Below are positions 38,443 through 49,682 of a stretch of DNA of 64,000 nucleotides, one piece after another. The notes under the pieces are model-generated. The model worked only from the letters and a program-made list of their open reading frames with translations. It was not told the DNA's origin and made no database searches. The translations under genes were made by a program, and so were the position numbers. Source of the DNA: Balanoglossus misakiensis (lineage: Eukaryota > Hemichordata); assembly GCA_040954595.2 (NCBI GenBank), contig CM082590.2:8618001-8682000 (forward strand), read 5' to 3'. Every line of letters starts with the position of its first letter. Position 1 is the first letter of the stretch.

Positions 38443-41400
38443 CTACAGGAAATAAATATGTTTGTTTCCTTTCTCTCGATGACCTAAAGACTTTGTTGAT
38501 TTTTTTGTCGATGTTTTGGGTCTGGGTGTTGGCTCTAAGCTTTCATCGTCTTCAGAACTCTCATACCTGTCAAAAAACAAACAAAATGAAAATGAACATT
38601 AAACTATCTACCAGTGTATGTTAACTGCTAGGGTATACTGAAATTATTCCAAAATCTGGAGATGCAATCTTCCTTCTTTTTGGAAAAGAGTAATTTTTAC
38701 TTTGACTCTCAGAAATTTGACCACAAGCAAAAAAATAATATCTTTATCTCTGATAATGCAACCTCTCCCCAATTCTGAAAGACTTACAATAATAATAACC
38801 TTTATTTCGAGTGCAAGCTCATAGATAAAAAACAATAAAGTAAAACATTGAACTTAAATATCAGACACAAAACGAAACATAAAAAAGTTTAACATCGTTA
38901 CAGAAAAAAGAAAAAGGAAAAAACTATATACATGTGCAAGAAATATATTGTTCCCTATAGTGATAAACCTTTAAGTCTAGAAATAAAAAATCTACTGTAA
39001 TATAAATAATCTATTTTCCTTTGGACTCCTACCTATTAATCCTGGGTAATCCTTCCTTGTCCTCCATTGCTGCTAATCTAACATTTCCTGACTATTAAAA
39101 CTTTCTTCAGCCATGAATGTTTCGCGCCTAGCCTTCATAACTCCGTCGTGATCAAAGAGACATTTCATTGTCGCGTACGTACTTTTACTGGTCACGATCC
39201 TACCTGATGACCTAATCATGACTGATCACGGCATTTTGTTTTTTGTTTTACGAGATGAAACTCAAGTTTTTAATAAAACAGTTCCGGAATACATTACATG
39301 ATCGCTGTAGTGTCAATATGGTTGTGGATGTTAATGTTGGAAGCAAGATACGTGTACTGTACATATCCATCAACATGTGACTAAAACTGAGACCTGTTTT
39401 CGGTCTTTCTTTGTACACTTTATGTACAATGTTTACTAGATGCGTGTGTTGTGACAACACTTGGTCAAAGAGTCGTTGACTTCAGGTAAACCGCGCAAAG
39501 TCTTCGGTCCAAAAACAGACCCTTTCACCACGATGGTTTAGTCCAAAACCATTGTTTTCTTTAGTGAAATTAGACCTCAGGGAAATGGGGTGGGGTGGGG
39601 TTGGGAGGGTGGGGGATGGGGGTGAAATGATGGGCCGACATGTAAATCATGAACCAAAGAAATTCAGCCAAACCTACCAGGCCTTGCCCGTGTCTTCCTC
39701 ATTAGGCATTGGAGATGAGAAGAAACTGTCAAACTCGTTGGATGGAGAGTCGCTCTGTAAAAAAAGACAAAAGTAAAAGTGATGTGAGTTTTCTTGAGTG
39801 TGTCTAAATGAAATGAAAAATGACATTTCCTGCCTCACATGAATTTTCATTTCCCATATTGACTGAGAGGGTTTTGAAACAATCTGATTTAAATCAAGTG
39901 TTTAGTTGGCTCGATCTTTACGTTTGCTGGTTCTTTAATTGCTGTTCTGTTCTCGGACAGAGATGGGGACATCCTAGCTGCAGTTCAGTACTGGTAGCTC
40001 TAGGTTTTGTCTGTTGGTTTGTGTGTTGCACAGAAACCAACAGTCAAAACCTAGAGCTACTGAAACTGAGAACTACTAGGGACATCTGAGAACATAACAG
40101 CAAAGGACAAGCATATGTGAAGATCGCGCCAACTCTCTATCTGATTTTAATCAGACTGGGTTTTGCATATTTGGAATCAAACTGACAATTACTCACCAGA
40201 TCAAAAGGTACTTTTGGTTCACCATTCACCATCGCTACTGGCAACTGATCTCTGTTGCTGACATCGCCACGATCAACTGTCACGTCATTCTCAGATTTCC
40301 CATCAATGTTATTTTCCTGTCTCTGATTTACGGAATTTGCTGATTTGGATTCCATGGAATTTGTCGCTTTGGTCTCCTTCCTGATGATCCTGATTCCAGT
40401 GGGGCTGGAGAGTGGTTTGGAATCTCCGGAAGTCCTGATGTCACTCTGGAATCCCGGAATATGACCGACAGATCCAGGTTTATTCCCTGTCCGGCTAATT
40501 TCCACTTTCCTGACATTGTGTATTCTGGCCTTCTCTCTTTCCTGCTCCATGCTTTTCATATTTACATCGTGCTCCGGAATTTTCTGTGATGATTCCGGAT
40601 GTTTCATTCCGGTATCAGCTTGCCCACGATTGATCACTTGTTCATATTTCTCCTGCATCAATCCCTGCTTGGAATTCCCGGATATCCCTTCCACAATTTC
40701 TTCAGCTACTCTTCGGTTCTTTATCCCGGATAAGTCTTCTCTGCTTGACTTTTCCGGAGATTTTCCAGGAATTTCCAAAATCGGGGCTAAGAATTCCTTC
40801 ACAGAATTTTCATCACTGCCATTCCGTGATCCGCTTCCTTTAAAACCGGCAAATTTTATCCGTCTTTCCTTATTTGTCCGTCTTTTCAGTTTAATCTTGC
40901 TTTGTCCGTTCTTTTCCTTTTCACTCTCATCCATTTCTGCGGCTAAGTTTTCCGGCATATCCACGAGATGTTTGCCCATCCATACATGAACACCCTGGCC
41001 CTGTTGCCCGTCTGCAGTCGTCGTGACAACACTAGTCGGTTGCACTTTCCGCATACATTCATCCATGCGTCGGATCATGTCCAGTTGTTGCGCCGGAAGG
41101 TGTTTCGCAAAAGTCATCTTCAGGTTTTCCGTACTGCTGCCGATCTTCTCAATGATGGGTTCCGGACGTCCGCGTTTATTGCTCATGAGGATCCACTGCG
41201 GAATGCTTTCCGGGATGGGTTTTCCGTCGCTTCCCACGCTGTCGTACAAACCCTCGGAATGACTGCTGCCGGTCGACCCACGCTTCTTACTTCCGGAATC
41301 CAGTGATTCCATCGAACTTGAGCTGAGCGACGGTGATGATGTTTTCCTGGAATCATACACGTCCTTCCTATTCATCGAAGATTGCTGTACTGAGCTCTGA

Positions 41401-44285
41401 CCCGAGACTCTGCCCGGTGATTGGTTCCCTGGAGTCACATGTTCAATTAGTCCTCTCTGATTGGCTGCTGTGCCACCACTCAGGTACACATACTCATCAG
41501 CCTCGTCCATCCGACTATCGGAATGACTTCCCGGGAAAATGTTCTCAATGCTGTACTCCTCAAACACGGAATCGTTGTCCACGGGCGTAAGAACAGGTGA
41601 AATGGAATCCGCTTCATGATCCGGTTCCCTCGACATATCCGGAATGGCAGCTTTCTTTTCCATGGAATATTTCTTCTCCTGAGTGTTTTCCTGAATTTCA
41701 ATGCAAGGAATATCAAAATCCAAACCTTTGTTGGCAGTGGACAGACTTTCCATGGAATGGCTTGACTTTGTACTTGAAATATTCGGAACCGAACCATATT
41801 TTCCGAGATTATCCTGGTTGTGTACCGGAAAGACATCCGGATGTTCTTGTGATAACGTGACTGGCTCCGTGAAATAACTCTCTGCCTTGTGTCCGTCAGA
41901 GTGTCTCCGATGATTCGGTGTCGTGTTCTTGGGAATGAACAAGGAGTTGTAACTCGCGTATCTCGGCATGGTTCCAGGAGGACTATGTAAACTGCTGACA
42001 GAAGTTCTCGGTGATATCGCTGGGGAAAGCGAGGTCAATGAACTTAGGGATGATCGACTACTCAGAGAGTCATGTGACGTGGCGTTAAGGACTTCTCTGT
42101 CGTGGACGGTTTTCGCATTGTGGTACACCATCAGTCGGTGACTGACTTCTCGGAGACGTGCTCTGAAATGATGAAAGGCGAAATGATTGTGACTTCAGAG
42201 ATTATTGAGAGTAGAATCTGATAGAGAATGGCATTTTCCTTCTGTTTTGTTTCTGGATGAAAATCTTTTACAGTATGAGAAAGTGTGAAAGGGTTGCGGC
42301 TATGGGTCCCAAATGACACAGATGCTAGTAATTCAATGTAGCCACAAAGTGTAACTACTAAGATGTACATCATTGCTCTGAAATGATGAAAGACAAAACG
42401 ACTGTGACTTCAGAGATTATGGAGAGTAGAGTTTTATAGAGAATGCGTTTTCCTTCAAGGTGGGAATCTCTGATGAAAAACAACTCTACCATAGAAAACA
42501 ACAGATTTGGACCAAACCATGAGGAGGAAAGGGCTTACAGCTTACAAACTATACGGCAACATGTCAGTACACACTAAGAGGCTATCTTACAATTCTACTT
42601 GTCTTGTAGACACCAGTCCCAATTCCAATCAATCACCCTTTGACTTCCTGACCCAGACATAAACTTCTAACTCTCACCTCATGACATTCAACGGTTCCAA
42701 TCCAAAGTTATCATCCACGAACGCAGAATGCTTCAAACTTTCGCTGATAAAAGCGTCCAATTTCTGCTTTGACTTCTTCTCCTGTTGCATTTTCACCCGT
42801 TCTTTTTCCTTCAACTGTCTCTCCTGTTCCGTCAGATCCGCACACCGTCTTCTAAGTGCCTCTGCTTTCTCCTTGGATGCTGCGATTTCCGCCCTAGCAA
42901 CAACAAACATAGCAACCATGTTTTAAAATACAGCACTGAGCAGATATTATGTCTATGGTGTGTTAGAGGGCAGTTATATGATTTGTTCATTACATACTCC
43001 CACTTTTTCTTTGATAAGATGGTTTCAAACAATCAGTATCACACGTTAACTTCATTGGATGCCGTGATTTCTGCCCTAGCAACAACAAACATGACAACCA
43101 TGTTTTAAAATACAGCAGTTGTTATGTCACTCTATGGTGTGTAAGAGGGCAGTTATACGATTTGTTCATAACATACACCACCATAAGTTAACCAGCCAAC
43201 ACCCTACCCACTTTTCATTTGATAATATGGTTTCAAACAATCACACTTTGACTTCTTTGGATCCCACGATTTCTGCCCTAGCAACGACAAACATGCCAGC
43301 CATGTTTTAAAAATACAGCAAGCAACCTGAGAGTTTAATTTCTGCTCTAGTAAACTCTTCTGTCAAAAGCATACAGTACCTTCACAAGATTCACACAACC
43401 ATCCATGAAACATGATACAAATAATAATTCACTTCATCAATTTCTCAAAAACACTGACATACTCTGAGTGTGACATTATATCCCAGAGCAGGCCTATCTG
43501 TCTTTTTAGTGACTACAGTCAAACCTCTGTTAGTGGTCACCGCTATATAGTGGCCTTTGTTACAGTCCCTGTGCAATTTACATGTGCGTTAATTAACCTC
43601 TATATAAAGGCCAGTTTAGGAAAGTCCCTTACCTGGCCACTTTAGACAGGTTTGACTGTAGTAATGAGAAATTCAGCAGTGAAAATTACATCCACCTACC
43701 CCAATTTTTCTTCACTTCCAGAGTTTTCCAGACTGCTAGTCCGCGATCTATGAACTGTCTTCTTCTGGTACAGATCATCCAGTTGCTTGACTAACTTGCC
43801 AGTCAGGTCCACGTACTCAACTTGCAACTATGGCAACAAAATTCAAATGATTAATTTGCATAATATCACCATGGTTTCACTAAAAACACACGACAACCCA
43901 TAAGATTAATCTACTTGCTTATAGCTCAGTCTCTCCACATACAGAAGAGGGACTGTTTTAAAAAGTTACAAACTTTATACTAACAAAAATTCTATAAATA
44001 AGACTTAAAAACAAACAACAACAAAGTTATTGTTAAATATTACTTAATGCATATGACACACAAAATTTAGAGTTAAGGTTTTATTAGCTTCATATCTAAG
44101 TTTAGTAACATATTATTTTAAACTATTGTTTATTACATACTTCATACTTTTCGTTATATGCAATGCAAGTTTAAAAGAAAAGATAAAAAATAAAATTATT
44201 ATCTTGTTTTAAAATCATCTCTGAATAAAATAATGGTCTTGTATAATCTTTGTAGTCGCTATGCGACTGACAATCATTGTTTTGG

Positions 44286-44366
<81 letters not shown>

Positions 44367-47300
44367 CCGCCCCCATCATCAGAAATATAAATCACAAAAT
44401 AAACACACACTATGAGTCATTCAACAAATAATCGCCCAACTCAATAAGAAATAAACTTACATCATCCAACCTTGATCGCAACACTAAATTCTCCTGCTTG
44501 ACTCTGAAAGTAAACCATAACAATACCACTTTAATATTCTAGAGCTAAACATCTCTAAAACCATATCTTTGTTGGTGACTGTTTGTTTCAGGTTCTTCAA
44601 ACTTTTTGGCTATGCAATGGGGACAACCAATCAAATAACTTGTTTGCTACTTACTCTCTGAGCTCCCTTCTGTAATTGGTCACCTGCTCAGCCAATGAGA
44701 TGCAAGATTCAACCACTATCAGGAACTGAGCGCTGGTATCATGATGGTGATTGGCTGCCACTTTGCAAGGGGTGTGGCCTTTCTTGTTGGTCGCTGTCAC
44801 ATCAGCATTGAATTCAACCAATGTCTACGGGTCAAAAGAGAGACACACTTTAAAGTGAAGGGATTGTCATGCTGCATTTGTTTGTTGATAAACATTTGAA
44901 TTAACACACAAATCCCAGAACTTGAGGATAGGAAATCTAATCTTACCTGTAAGCACGACAGATGACCATATTTGGCAGCAAGATGCACAGCACTGTTACC
45001 ATGGAGATCAGTGATGTCAATAGACAGGTCCTGCATCTGCATGTATCCTAGCAACCAGCGTAGACATGACTCTTGACCGTATCTGGCCGCCTGGTGGATC
45101 AAGGCTGGTTTGTTATCATCCAAGATGAGTTGCTTTCTGGCTTCAGACTCTAACACCAACCACTGTAAACATTCGATCTGTCCATGCTGATAAAACAAGG
45201 AAAAATATAAATTATTTTAAAACCACTATACACCTATTGCGAATCTTGAGAACGTACCCCAGTAAAATGTCTGGGGCCAGGAGAATCCTTGTTATGTTTA
45301 CCTGGGTCGAAGATACCACTGCAATAAACTATAGGACATTCACCTGCAGGTTTGCAATAGGTGTTTTGATGCAGTACGGTACTTTCAAATATAATCGTAG
45401 AGGTGACTAGAATCAGTCCAACTACAGTTGAGATAAGTAGTAGAGTCTCTTAGTATTAGTCCAGTCCAACTTGTCTATAGTGGCCAGTCAAGGGACTTTC
45501 CTAAACTGGCCATCATAGTCAGGTGGTCCTTATACGGTAGACAGGTCAATTAATGTACATGTTAATTGTACAGTGACTGTAACAAAGTTGCCACTATATA
45601 GAGGTGGCCACAAACACAGGTTTGACTGTACATGTAAATTGCACAGGGACTGTAACAAAGTGGCCACTATATAGAGGTGGCCACTAACACAGGTTTGACT
45701 GTACATGTAAATTGCACAGGGACTGTAACAAAGTGGCCACTATATAGAGGTGGCCTCTGACACAGGTTTGACTGTACATGTGAATTGCACAGGGACTGTA
45801 ACAAAGTGGCCACTATATAGAGGTGGCCACTAACACAGGTCGGACTGTACATGTAAATTGCACAGGGACTGTGACAAAGTGGCCACTATATAGAGGTGGC
45901 CACTAACACAGGTTTGACTGTACATGTAAATTGCACAGGGACTGTGACAAAGTGGCCACTATATAGAGGTGGCCACTAACACAGGTTTGACTGTACATGT
46001 AAATTGCACAGGGACTGTAACAAAGTGGCCACTATATAGAGGTGGCCACTAACACAGGTTTGACTGTACATGTAAATTGCACAGGGACTGTAACAAAGTG
46101 GCCACTATATAGAGGTGGCCACTAACACAGGTTTGACTGTACATGTAAATTGCACAGGGACTGTGACAAAGTGGCCACTATATAGAGGTGGCCACTAACA
46201 CAGGTTTGACTGTACATGTAAATTGCACAGGGACTGTAACAAAGTGGCCACTATATAGAGGTGGCCTCTGACACAGGTTTGACTGTACATGTGAATTGCA
46301 CAGGGACTGTAACAAAGTGGCCACTATATATAGAGGTGGCCACTAACACAGGTCGGACTGTACATGTAAATTGCACAGGGACTGTGACAAAGTGGCCACT
46401 ATATAGAGGTGGTCATTAACACAAGTTTGACCGTAGTACTTTCCAAAATACCGACAACTGACCTTCACTGCAGCAACTGCTGGTGTCTGCGCCTCATCAT
46501 TATCCACCAGAATCAACCCATGACAACCGTTCATCACCAGCCACTGTAAGCAATCCATGCGCCCATGCTTTGCTGTGATGTGCAGAAGAGTGTTGCCGCG
46601 ATCGTCTCGTACACGTTTCAGAGAATCATGAGTCATCTTACTCGACTTCTGAAAGTAAAACACACCACAAACATCACTCTTTGCAATGTATGTGTTCTCC
46701 AACAATCATGATTTCAAAATCTCCCAGTCAATTTGAAAATTTCTAGATATTTCTTTGTTTCAGCCCCTATATCTTTGCAAGTTATAAGGAAAATTTTCAT
46801 GCATCACCATTGAGATTGTTGAGAGCAATCAGCAGGTCATGTGGACTTGCTCTTTGTATGCTTGTTTGATGTAGTCAAACAAAGTAGACACAACCTAGAA
46901 TTTAAACCAGCATGCCATGTAGACAATACAGTGAAACCTGCCATTACTGACACCTCTGTAATCAGGACATCACTATTAATGACAGATTTATAAAGATAAA
47001 AGTCACAGTTTGAAATACTATCTATTTAGGACACCTCTCTATTAAGGACAGATTTTCTGGTCCCAGAGGTGTCCTAAATAGACAGGTTTCACAGTACATG
47101 CATTTCTTGGTATCACACAAAAGTTCCACAACTCACCAATGCATCCAAGTTGCCACCCGTTGCTGCTTCGATAACTTTCTGTTCCACACTTCCAGGGATT
47201 CCGTCGTCTGCTTCCGTGTCCGGCAGATTCCTGCTTTTCCTCTCATCCGAGTGAACTTTCTGCGTCTTGGGAACGTTCCCAACGGACTTGGCACTCTCAA

Positions 47301-49682
47301 CGATTTGCCACAAATTCTCATCAGCATTTGAATCGTCAATATTATTTCTACGATCCTTCAGATCTTGTTCCTGAGAGGAATTTGAAGAAACACCTTTATG
47401 CACAGACTTGAGGCTTAAACTTTTTTGCTTGCTTGTTTCCGTCTGCCTGTTCAGACTTTCCATGTTTTGGATCGTACATGTTTTCTCCGAAACAGACGAA
47501 GAGTTTCCAAACTGAACGTCCATAAGTCCATCTTTAAATCCATCACCCACAATCACGGAATGACTGTTTTCCAGGATTGCTCCGGTCGATGCTCGCCCAT
47601 CCGGTACATGATTTTCCTTGCAATCATCGTCATTATCTCCACCCGGAATGTCATCATCAATTTCAAAATATTCCATCATATCATTGTCAAGTTCTCCGTC
47701 TTCCAGATCCCCTTCCGAGTCATCACTGCTTCTAGTCTGTTGCAAAAACCGCACTTTCTTAACAGTCCCGACACTCGTCCGTTTTCCATCATTCTTTTTC
47801 CCGGAATCCTGTTGATTTACTTTCGATTTATCCGTCATCGTCTGAGACGAATGCAAGGAGTTAGGAACTTTCTTTCCCCGGTATTCCAATTCTTGTTTTC
47901 CCGGAGCTAACAGTTTCTGTAGGTTTTCCTTGGCTTCAAGGAATTGACTCTTCGCGACGGAAAGCTGTTCCACAATTCCGTTTCCATTCCTGGACACCTT
48001 GCTGTCATCCGGGACATTTCTGGTCAAACTTCCCGTGTCCGGACTTGACGTCGTCCGTTCTGAAGACCTGGAATTTCCGTGCTGGTTGCTGGAATTCCCG
48101 GAAACGTTATCCAGATCCTGGAAAAATTTATCCACCTGGAGCATGCTAACATTCTGGATTCCAAACGCATCGACTTGATCATTGCTTAGCGCACCAACAC
48201 TCTCACTGTTCCGAGTTGACGTCGGTTTATCGCGATCACTTCTGTGTTTCTGATGTAAGTGCACTCTCTTGTGTTCAGTTTGGGAGAGGTTGTCTTTGGC
48301 AGGCAGTGTTTTGGGTGGATTGTCTGCAAATCAAAACAACAACAAAATGACGTCATGACAACACTGAAAAAATACACAAAGTTAACAACTTTCAAGGATT
48401 ATGAATCAACAAAAACTAACCTATGGGAGGGGTAAAATACCAACACAATTATTATCCACGATGGCCAAAATGGTTTATTTCGATGATTTCAAAAGACCAC
48501 TTTCAAACCTTCATCAGTACCACAGTTCAGTTTATCTACACTGTTATCAGCTGTACAAAACAATGCAAGCTAGTGTCTACATTTACTTGTAGCATCAAAT
48601 AGGACTTTTACACCAGTATATTTTAGTTGCGATATTCTCACATGATTTCTAGAGTATCGAAATCTATCTTACCATCTTTAGTTTTCCTCGATGCTTGTGT
48701 GAAGTGATTGAGATAAAAGTCGTTCGTCTCTTCGTTTGTAAAGTCGTCTAAATCGTATTCTTCAGCCTCGCTCATATCCTGTGATGAACAACAAAACATT
48801 CAATATCACCCCTTTCACCACCATGGTTAAGTCCCAATCAATTGTTCTCTATGGTAAAATTGGACCTCTAAAGACCGAACTGGGGGTGGAAGGGTTATTA
48901 AGAGGTGAATTGATGGAGAGTTGGTGTTGGCACAAACATTGTCACCATCCAACCAAACCAATTCTGCATTAACCATATCACCACCATGGTTCAGTCCAAA
49001 CCAATGGTTTTCTATGGTAAGGTTGGACCACTAAAGAAGGAACTGGGGGTGCAAGGGTTAGGGGTGAAGGGGTTAAACCATTCTACACGACATTAAGTGA
49101 TAAAAACATTCTTGAGTTTACATCTCATAGTTTTAAATAACCGACGTACTCGGGCACTTGAAGTAAGGTGGAACCATATCAGATAAACCCTGACTTCTAC
49201 GCATAAATTATTAACTAACTGTCAAGAGATATCTCTCTTTAAAACGAATAAATCACAGTTTTCGATAAGACTACTGAGTGTATGAAACTATTCTCAGAGA
49301 CAACAACACTATATAAATCTGAAAACGTCAACACAGCTGTGATAATTCTGTTTTGTCTGTCATTCTTATCAGGTACAGTCATCACCATACTTGGGTTGTT
49401 ACTTGTTTCATGAAGTGTCAAGAACACCGTGATTTTGTCCATTGTTTGGGAATTTGATTTCATGTTGAATTCAAGACTATTTGGACACTGAGTTTTTTTG
49501 GCCATGAGATAACCGCCCACCAGATGTAACAAAGTTCCCAGCTAACGGCAGATCATATGAAACAGAACGAGAACACAAAGAGGTTTTATCCAAATATGGC
49601 TGCTACTCACGTCTTTGTTTTCAGACATCTGGTAGGAGTCGTAGGACGACACATCAAAGTCCAAGAAATCCTTGTCCGCCAT
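38443..49682 (-). CDS. SNCAIP: Synphilin-1-like ankyrin / coiled-coil protein
   Basis: Twelve minus-strand exons: 49611-49682, 48673-48778, 47137-48323, 46463-46648, 44947-45186, 44655-44824, 44461-44503, 43700-43827, 42678-42893, 40197-42162, 39678-39754 and 38443-38566. They splice in phase to 1504 residues. Residues ~62-455 are Ser/Asn-rich with an acidic patch. Ankyrin repeats span ~456-650: NTLLHITAKHGRMDCLQWL, then YGQESCLRWLL, HGNSAVHLAAKYGHLSCLQ and TLVEFNADVTATN. The segment ending LIVVESCISLAEQV matches the end of the synphilin-1 ankyrin region. Predicted coiled coil covers ~650-800. In the big exon, RPEPIIEKIGSSTENL resembles the synphilin-1 motif RPQPIVESVESMDSAESL. EAEEYDLDDF in exon 2 resembles the human N-terminus, so the ATG at 48775 is an alternative start. 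Vertebrate synphilin-1 (about 920 residues) binds alpha-synuclein and parkin; the role here is unknown. The Ser-rich C-terminal part is much longer than in vertebrates. Confidence 0.82.
39520..39632 (+). mobile_element. Degenerate TTAA-type MITE copy
   Basis: Starts CCCTTTCACCACGATGGTT and reaches GGGGGTGAAATGATGGG, with an expanded G-rich interior. A decayed member of the ~85-bp MITE family, in a synphilin-like intron. Confidence 0.5.
39879..40158. mobile_element. Inverted-repeat MITE (AATCTGATT family)
   Basis: The left end CAATCTGATTTAAATCA followed by TTGGCTCGATCTTTACG is mirrored by AAGATCGCGCCAAC and CTGATTTTAATCAGA on the right. The same ends occur in the palindrome at 56716-56908. 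A central smaller inverted repeat (GTAGCTCTAGGTTTTG / CAAAACCTAGAGCTAC) makes it a long hairpin. It lies about 40 bp downstream of the large exon's donor, inside the following intron. Confidence 0.65.
42437..42533 (-). mobile_element. Decayed TTAA-type MITE, inverted
   Basis: The interior words ACCATAGAAAACAACAG and TTTGGACCAAACCATG match the reverse complement of the ~85-bp family. The ends are worn (GAGGAAAGGGCTT). It lies in a synphilin-like intron. Confidence 0.45.
42865..43325 (-). pseudogene. Two decayed tandem copies of an exon start
   Basis: The 5' end of the coiled-coil exon (starting 42893) and its acceptor, read on + as GATTTCCGCCCTAGCAACAAC, recur at about 43062-43090 and 43264-43292 as GATTTCTGCCCTAGCAACAA and GATTTCTGCCCTAGCAACGA. 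Each is followed by the same intron words (CCATGTTTTAAAATACAGC). The period is about 180-200 bp. The copies keep the CTAG acceptor but lose the coding frame downstream, so they look like pseudo-exons or decoy acceptors upstream of the real exon. Confidence 0.6.
43513..43661. mobile_element. 149-bp TIR MITE (CTACAGTCAAACCT)
   Basis: Perfect 14-bp terminal inverted repeats: CTACAGTCAAACCT at 43513-43526 and AGGTTTGACTGTAG at 43648-43661. The interior words GGTCACCGCTATATAGTGGCC and CAATTTACATGTGCGTTAAT relate it to the 73-bp tandem array at 45.6-46.4 kb. No coding capacity. Confidence 0.8.
44287..44366. repeat. (CAT)n microsatellite, about 27 units
   Basis: An uninterrupted CAT/ATG trinucleotide tract in an intron of the synphilin-like gene. 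The poly-His and poly-Asp frames that it opens are not genes. Confidence 0.98.
45480..46440. repeat. 73-bp tandem array derived from a MITE
   Basis: About eleven copies of a 73-bp unit (for example TTTGACTG starts at 45621 and 45694) contain GGTTTGACTGTACATGTAA, GCACAGGGACTGTAACAAAG and GGCCACTATATAGAGG. The leading 45480-45600 part resembles the end of the 149-bp MITE at 43513. It lies in the intron between the two ankyrin-coding exons of the synphilin-like gene. Peptides open on the minus strand are repeat translations. Confidence 0.9.
46927..47096. mobile_element. 170-bp TIR MITE (TACAGTGAAACCTG)
   Basis: Terminal inverted repeats TACAGTGAAACCTG (46927-46940) and CAGGTTTCACAGTA (47083-47096) are perfect over 14 bp. 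The interior has GGACACCTCTCTATTAAGGA-type words. The ends resemble those of the 149-bp element, so both may belong to one superfamily. Confidence 0.8.
48809..48896 (+). mobile_element. TTAA-type MITE copy
   Basis: Runs from CCCCTTTCACCACCATGG to GGGGGTGGAAGGG, followed by TTAT. Member of the ~85-bp family, in the first introns of the synphilin-like gene. Confidence 0.65.
48973..49074 (+). mobile_element. TTAA-type MITE copy, extended end
   Basis: TTAA precedes CCATATCACCACCATGG and TTAA follows. The right end appears doubled (GGTGCAAGGG then GGTGAAGGGG), which makes it ~17 bp longer than the norm. Confidence 0.6.

Noticed and set aside
40516-40989. 157-codon + strand frame rich in Ser and Phe
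   Set aside because: Opposite strand of the large synphilin-like exon; no homology known.
44171-44415. Poly-Asp and poly-His peptides
   Set aside because: Produced by the (CAT)n microsatellite in an intron.
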